A stretch of DNA of 64,000 nt from Pontivivens nitratireducens. Lineage in GTDB: Bacteria > Pseudomonadota > Alphaproteobacteria > Rhodobacterales > Rhodobacteraceae. This document shows positions 63,117 through 64,000 of the stretch, one piece after another. Numbering within the stretch: the first letter of the stretch is position 1; the number at the start of each line of letters is the position of its first letter. A program made the translations under genes and the position numbers. The DNA lies in contig NZ_JACJUQ010000014.1 of the NCBI RefSeq assembly GCF_014235845.1, positions 1-64,000 on the forward strand. The letters run 5' to 3'. The notes under the pieces were generated by a model, which worked only from the letters and a program-made list of their open reading frames with translations, did no database searches and was not told the DNA's origin.

Positions 63117-63165
63117 GTTGCATATGAAACTATCATTTGGGTATTGGTTGAAAATGTAACTATCA
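63117..63165. promoter_or_regulatory. Putative MarR operator region of the hmgA operon
   Basis: GTTGCATATGAAAC (63117-63130) is a palindrome of the form GTT-N-CATATG-N-AAC, as MarR dimers often bind. ATGAAACTATCA (63124-63135) and ATGTAACTATCA (63154-63165) form a direct repeat 30 bases apart, three helical turns. The region separates hmgA from the divergent MarR gene. Confidence 0.6.
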
Positions 63166-63179
63166 ACGGAAAATCGTGA

Positions 63180-63659
63180 ATGTCAGATCAAGCTGCGCAC
63201 GGCGCGGGTGGGGCCATGCAGGACGACCCCGACGCGAAATTCGACCTCAAGGATTTCCTGCCCTACCTGCTCAACATCTCCGCCGAGGTTACGAGCAGCG
63301 GGTTCGCGGACAATTACAAGCGGGAATACGGGATGACGCGCACGCAATGGCGCGTGCTGTTCCACCTTGGCCGGTACGGAGAGATGACGGCCCGCGACAT
63401 CTGCACCCGTTCCCGTACCCACAAGACCAAGGTCAGCCGCGCGGTCAGCGCGCTGGAGGATATCCGCTTTCTGAAACGGCAGCGGAACCTCGACGATCGC
63501 CGCTTTGAAAGCCTGTGCCTGACGACGGAGGGGCACAAAGCCTACAAGACCTTGTGTGGCAAGGCCGGCAGCTACGATCGCATGTTGATGTCGCAGTTCA
63601 CGCCCGAGGAAAACGCCATCCTGCGCAGGTGCCTGCGCCAGTTGGCGAACCTGTCCTAG
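63180..63659 (+). CDS. MarR family transcriptional regulator
   Basis: A 159-residue MarR-type winged-helix repressor: [20 protein letters not shown], then [20 protein letters not shown] (recognition helix) and the [14 protein letters not shown] wing. It faces the hmgA operon across 105 bases and is the natural candidate to repress it until an aromatic inducer binds. HpaR/HpcR-type MarR proteins control similar phenylacetate-derived pathways. Confidence 0.9.
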   Translation: MSDQAAHGAGGAMQDDPDAKFDLKDFLPYLLNISAEVTSSGFADNYKREYGMTRTQWRVLFHLGRYGEMTARDICTRSRTHKTKVSRAVSALEDIRFLKRQRNLDDRRFESLCLTTEGHKAYKTLCGKAGSYDRMLMSQFTPEENAILRRCLRQLANLS

Positions 63660-63694
63660 GACACGCAGCCAGGGCGCGGCCATGGGGCAGGGGC

Positions 63695-63712
63695 CCCGGG
63701 TTCGAATCCGGG
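63695..63712. other. tRNA T-arm-like palindrome between convergent regulator genes
   Basis: CCCGGGTTCGAATCCGGG contains the GGTTCGAATCC of a tRNA T-arm with a 5-base stem, but the matching acceptor, D and anticodon arms are not found upstream. It may be a tRNA-derived attachment-site remnant or simply a bidirectional hairpin. Confidence 0.4.
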
Positions 63713-63716
63713 AAAG

Positions 63717-64000
63717 CTAGACCTTGTACCCGAATGCGGACGATACCTTTTCGGCCGTGCGCAACACGATGCGGGCCAGGGTGCCGTCGGGGCGGGCATC
63801 CACGCGATCCGTGCGGCCAAACAATGTCAACGCCATGCAAAGCCGCCCGGACACATCGAAGATCGGCGCGCTGACCGCGCCAAACCCGTCGCCGCCGCCA
63901 TTGCTCATCACGGCGTAGCCCTGGTTGCGTGTCTCGGTGATCGCCTCGGCCAGTGAGCCGCGGTCTTTCGGGGCGTTGGACCGGCCTGAATTGCGGTTCT
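63717..64000 (-). CDS. IclR family transcriptional regulator (C-terminal part only)
   Basis: The visible 94 or so residues belong to an IclR effector-binding domain: AEAITETRNQGYAV, then FGAVSAPIFDVSGRLCMALT and a closing ARIVLRTAEKVSSAFGYKV before the TAG stop. The gene begins beyond the right end of the window. It is convergent with the MarR gene. IclR regulators control homogentisate or protocatechuate genes in many proteobacteria (HmgR, PcaR), so it may share control of this region. Confidence 0.82.
   Translation of the reverse strand, partial: NRNSGRSNAPKDRGSLAEAITETRNQGYAVMSNGGGDGFGAVSAPIFDVSGRLCMALTLFGRTDRVDARPDGTLARIVLRTAEKVSSAFGYKV

Overview
The window is GC-rich DNA from an alphaproteobacterium, most likely Rhodobacterales (Roseobacter/Paracoccus relatives). 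The grounds are a Paracoccus-type narR-narKGHJI locus with a double-length NarK, a DnaA-like plasmid replicase next to parAB, a monomeric NADP isocitrate dehydrogenase, and closely packed catabolic operons. Because replication and partition genes lie at 41.1-45.1 kb, the DNA probably belongs to an extrachromosomal replicon (plasmid or chromid), although housekeeping-type genes (icd, hmgA/maiA/fahA) sit beside them.

Left part (1-16.7 kb). A family 5 solute-binding protein and an AT-rich, probably acquired O-acyltransferase precede a respiratory nitrate reductase island. It holds NarR (Crp/Fnr family, no Fe-S cysteines), a fused NarK1-NarK2 transporter, NarGHJI, a NifM-like prolyl isomerase and hemN. 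Fnr-type boxes lie in the narR-narK intergenic region and upstream of hemN.

Middle part (16.7-39.2 kb). A catabolic region of about 21 kb carries remnants of IS110-like and IS66-like transposases at 16.8 and 23.9 kb. A short divergent module has an MFS exporter, an SDR with an altered active site, a LysR regulator, a PDR/VanB-type iron-sulfur flavoreductase and two amidohydrolases. A minus-strand operon of about 14 kb, with many 4-base ATGA overlaps, holds two unusual P450s, three SDRs, two KstD/fumarate reductase-type flavoproteins, an old yellow enzyme, ThuA-like and NIPSNAP proteins and a complete branched-chain-type ABC importer. A VOC protein lies just upstream. The set suggests uptake and oxidation of an alicyclic, terpenoid-like or other cyclic compound. 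The substrate is unknown and no CoA-dependent steps are present. I consider this the best candidate for an undescribed system.

Replicon core (39.4-45.1 kb). An Lrp regulator and methionine gamma-lyase are followed by parB, parA and the DnaA-like replicase. Seven copies of the palindrome TTCCCCGCGGGGAA (putative parS) are spread through the core, two of them inside the parA coding sequence where they encode FPAGN. Three TGGGGGACA repeats between parA and rep mark a likely origin.

Right part (45.1-64 kb). It contains a class II Fic protein, icd, a single-domain response regulator, a glycan locus (sulfotransferase, Crp-like regulator, a glycosyltransferase-HAD fusion and three more glycosyltransferases), and a homogentisate operon (hmgA-maiA-fahA). 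The operon continues into an MBL protein, a flavoprotein hydroxylase and a 62-residue DUF2783 protein that resemble a 3-hydroxyphenylacetate 6-hydroxylase pair. MarR and (partial) IclR regulators close the window.
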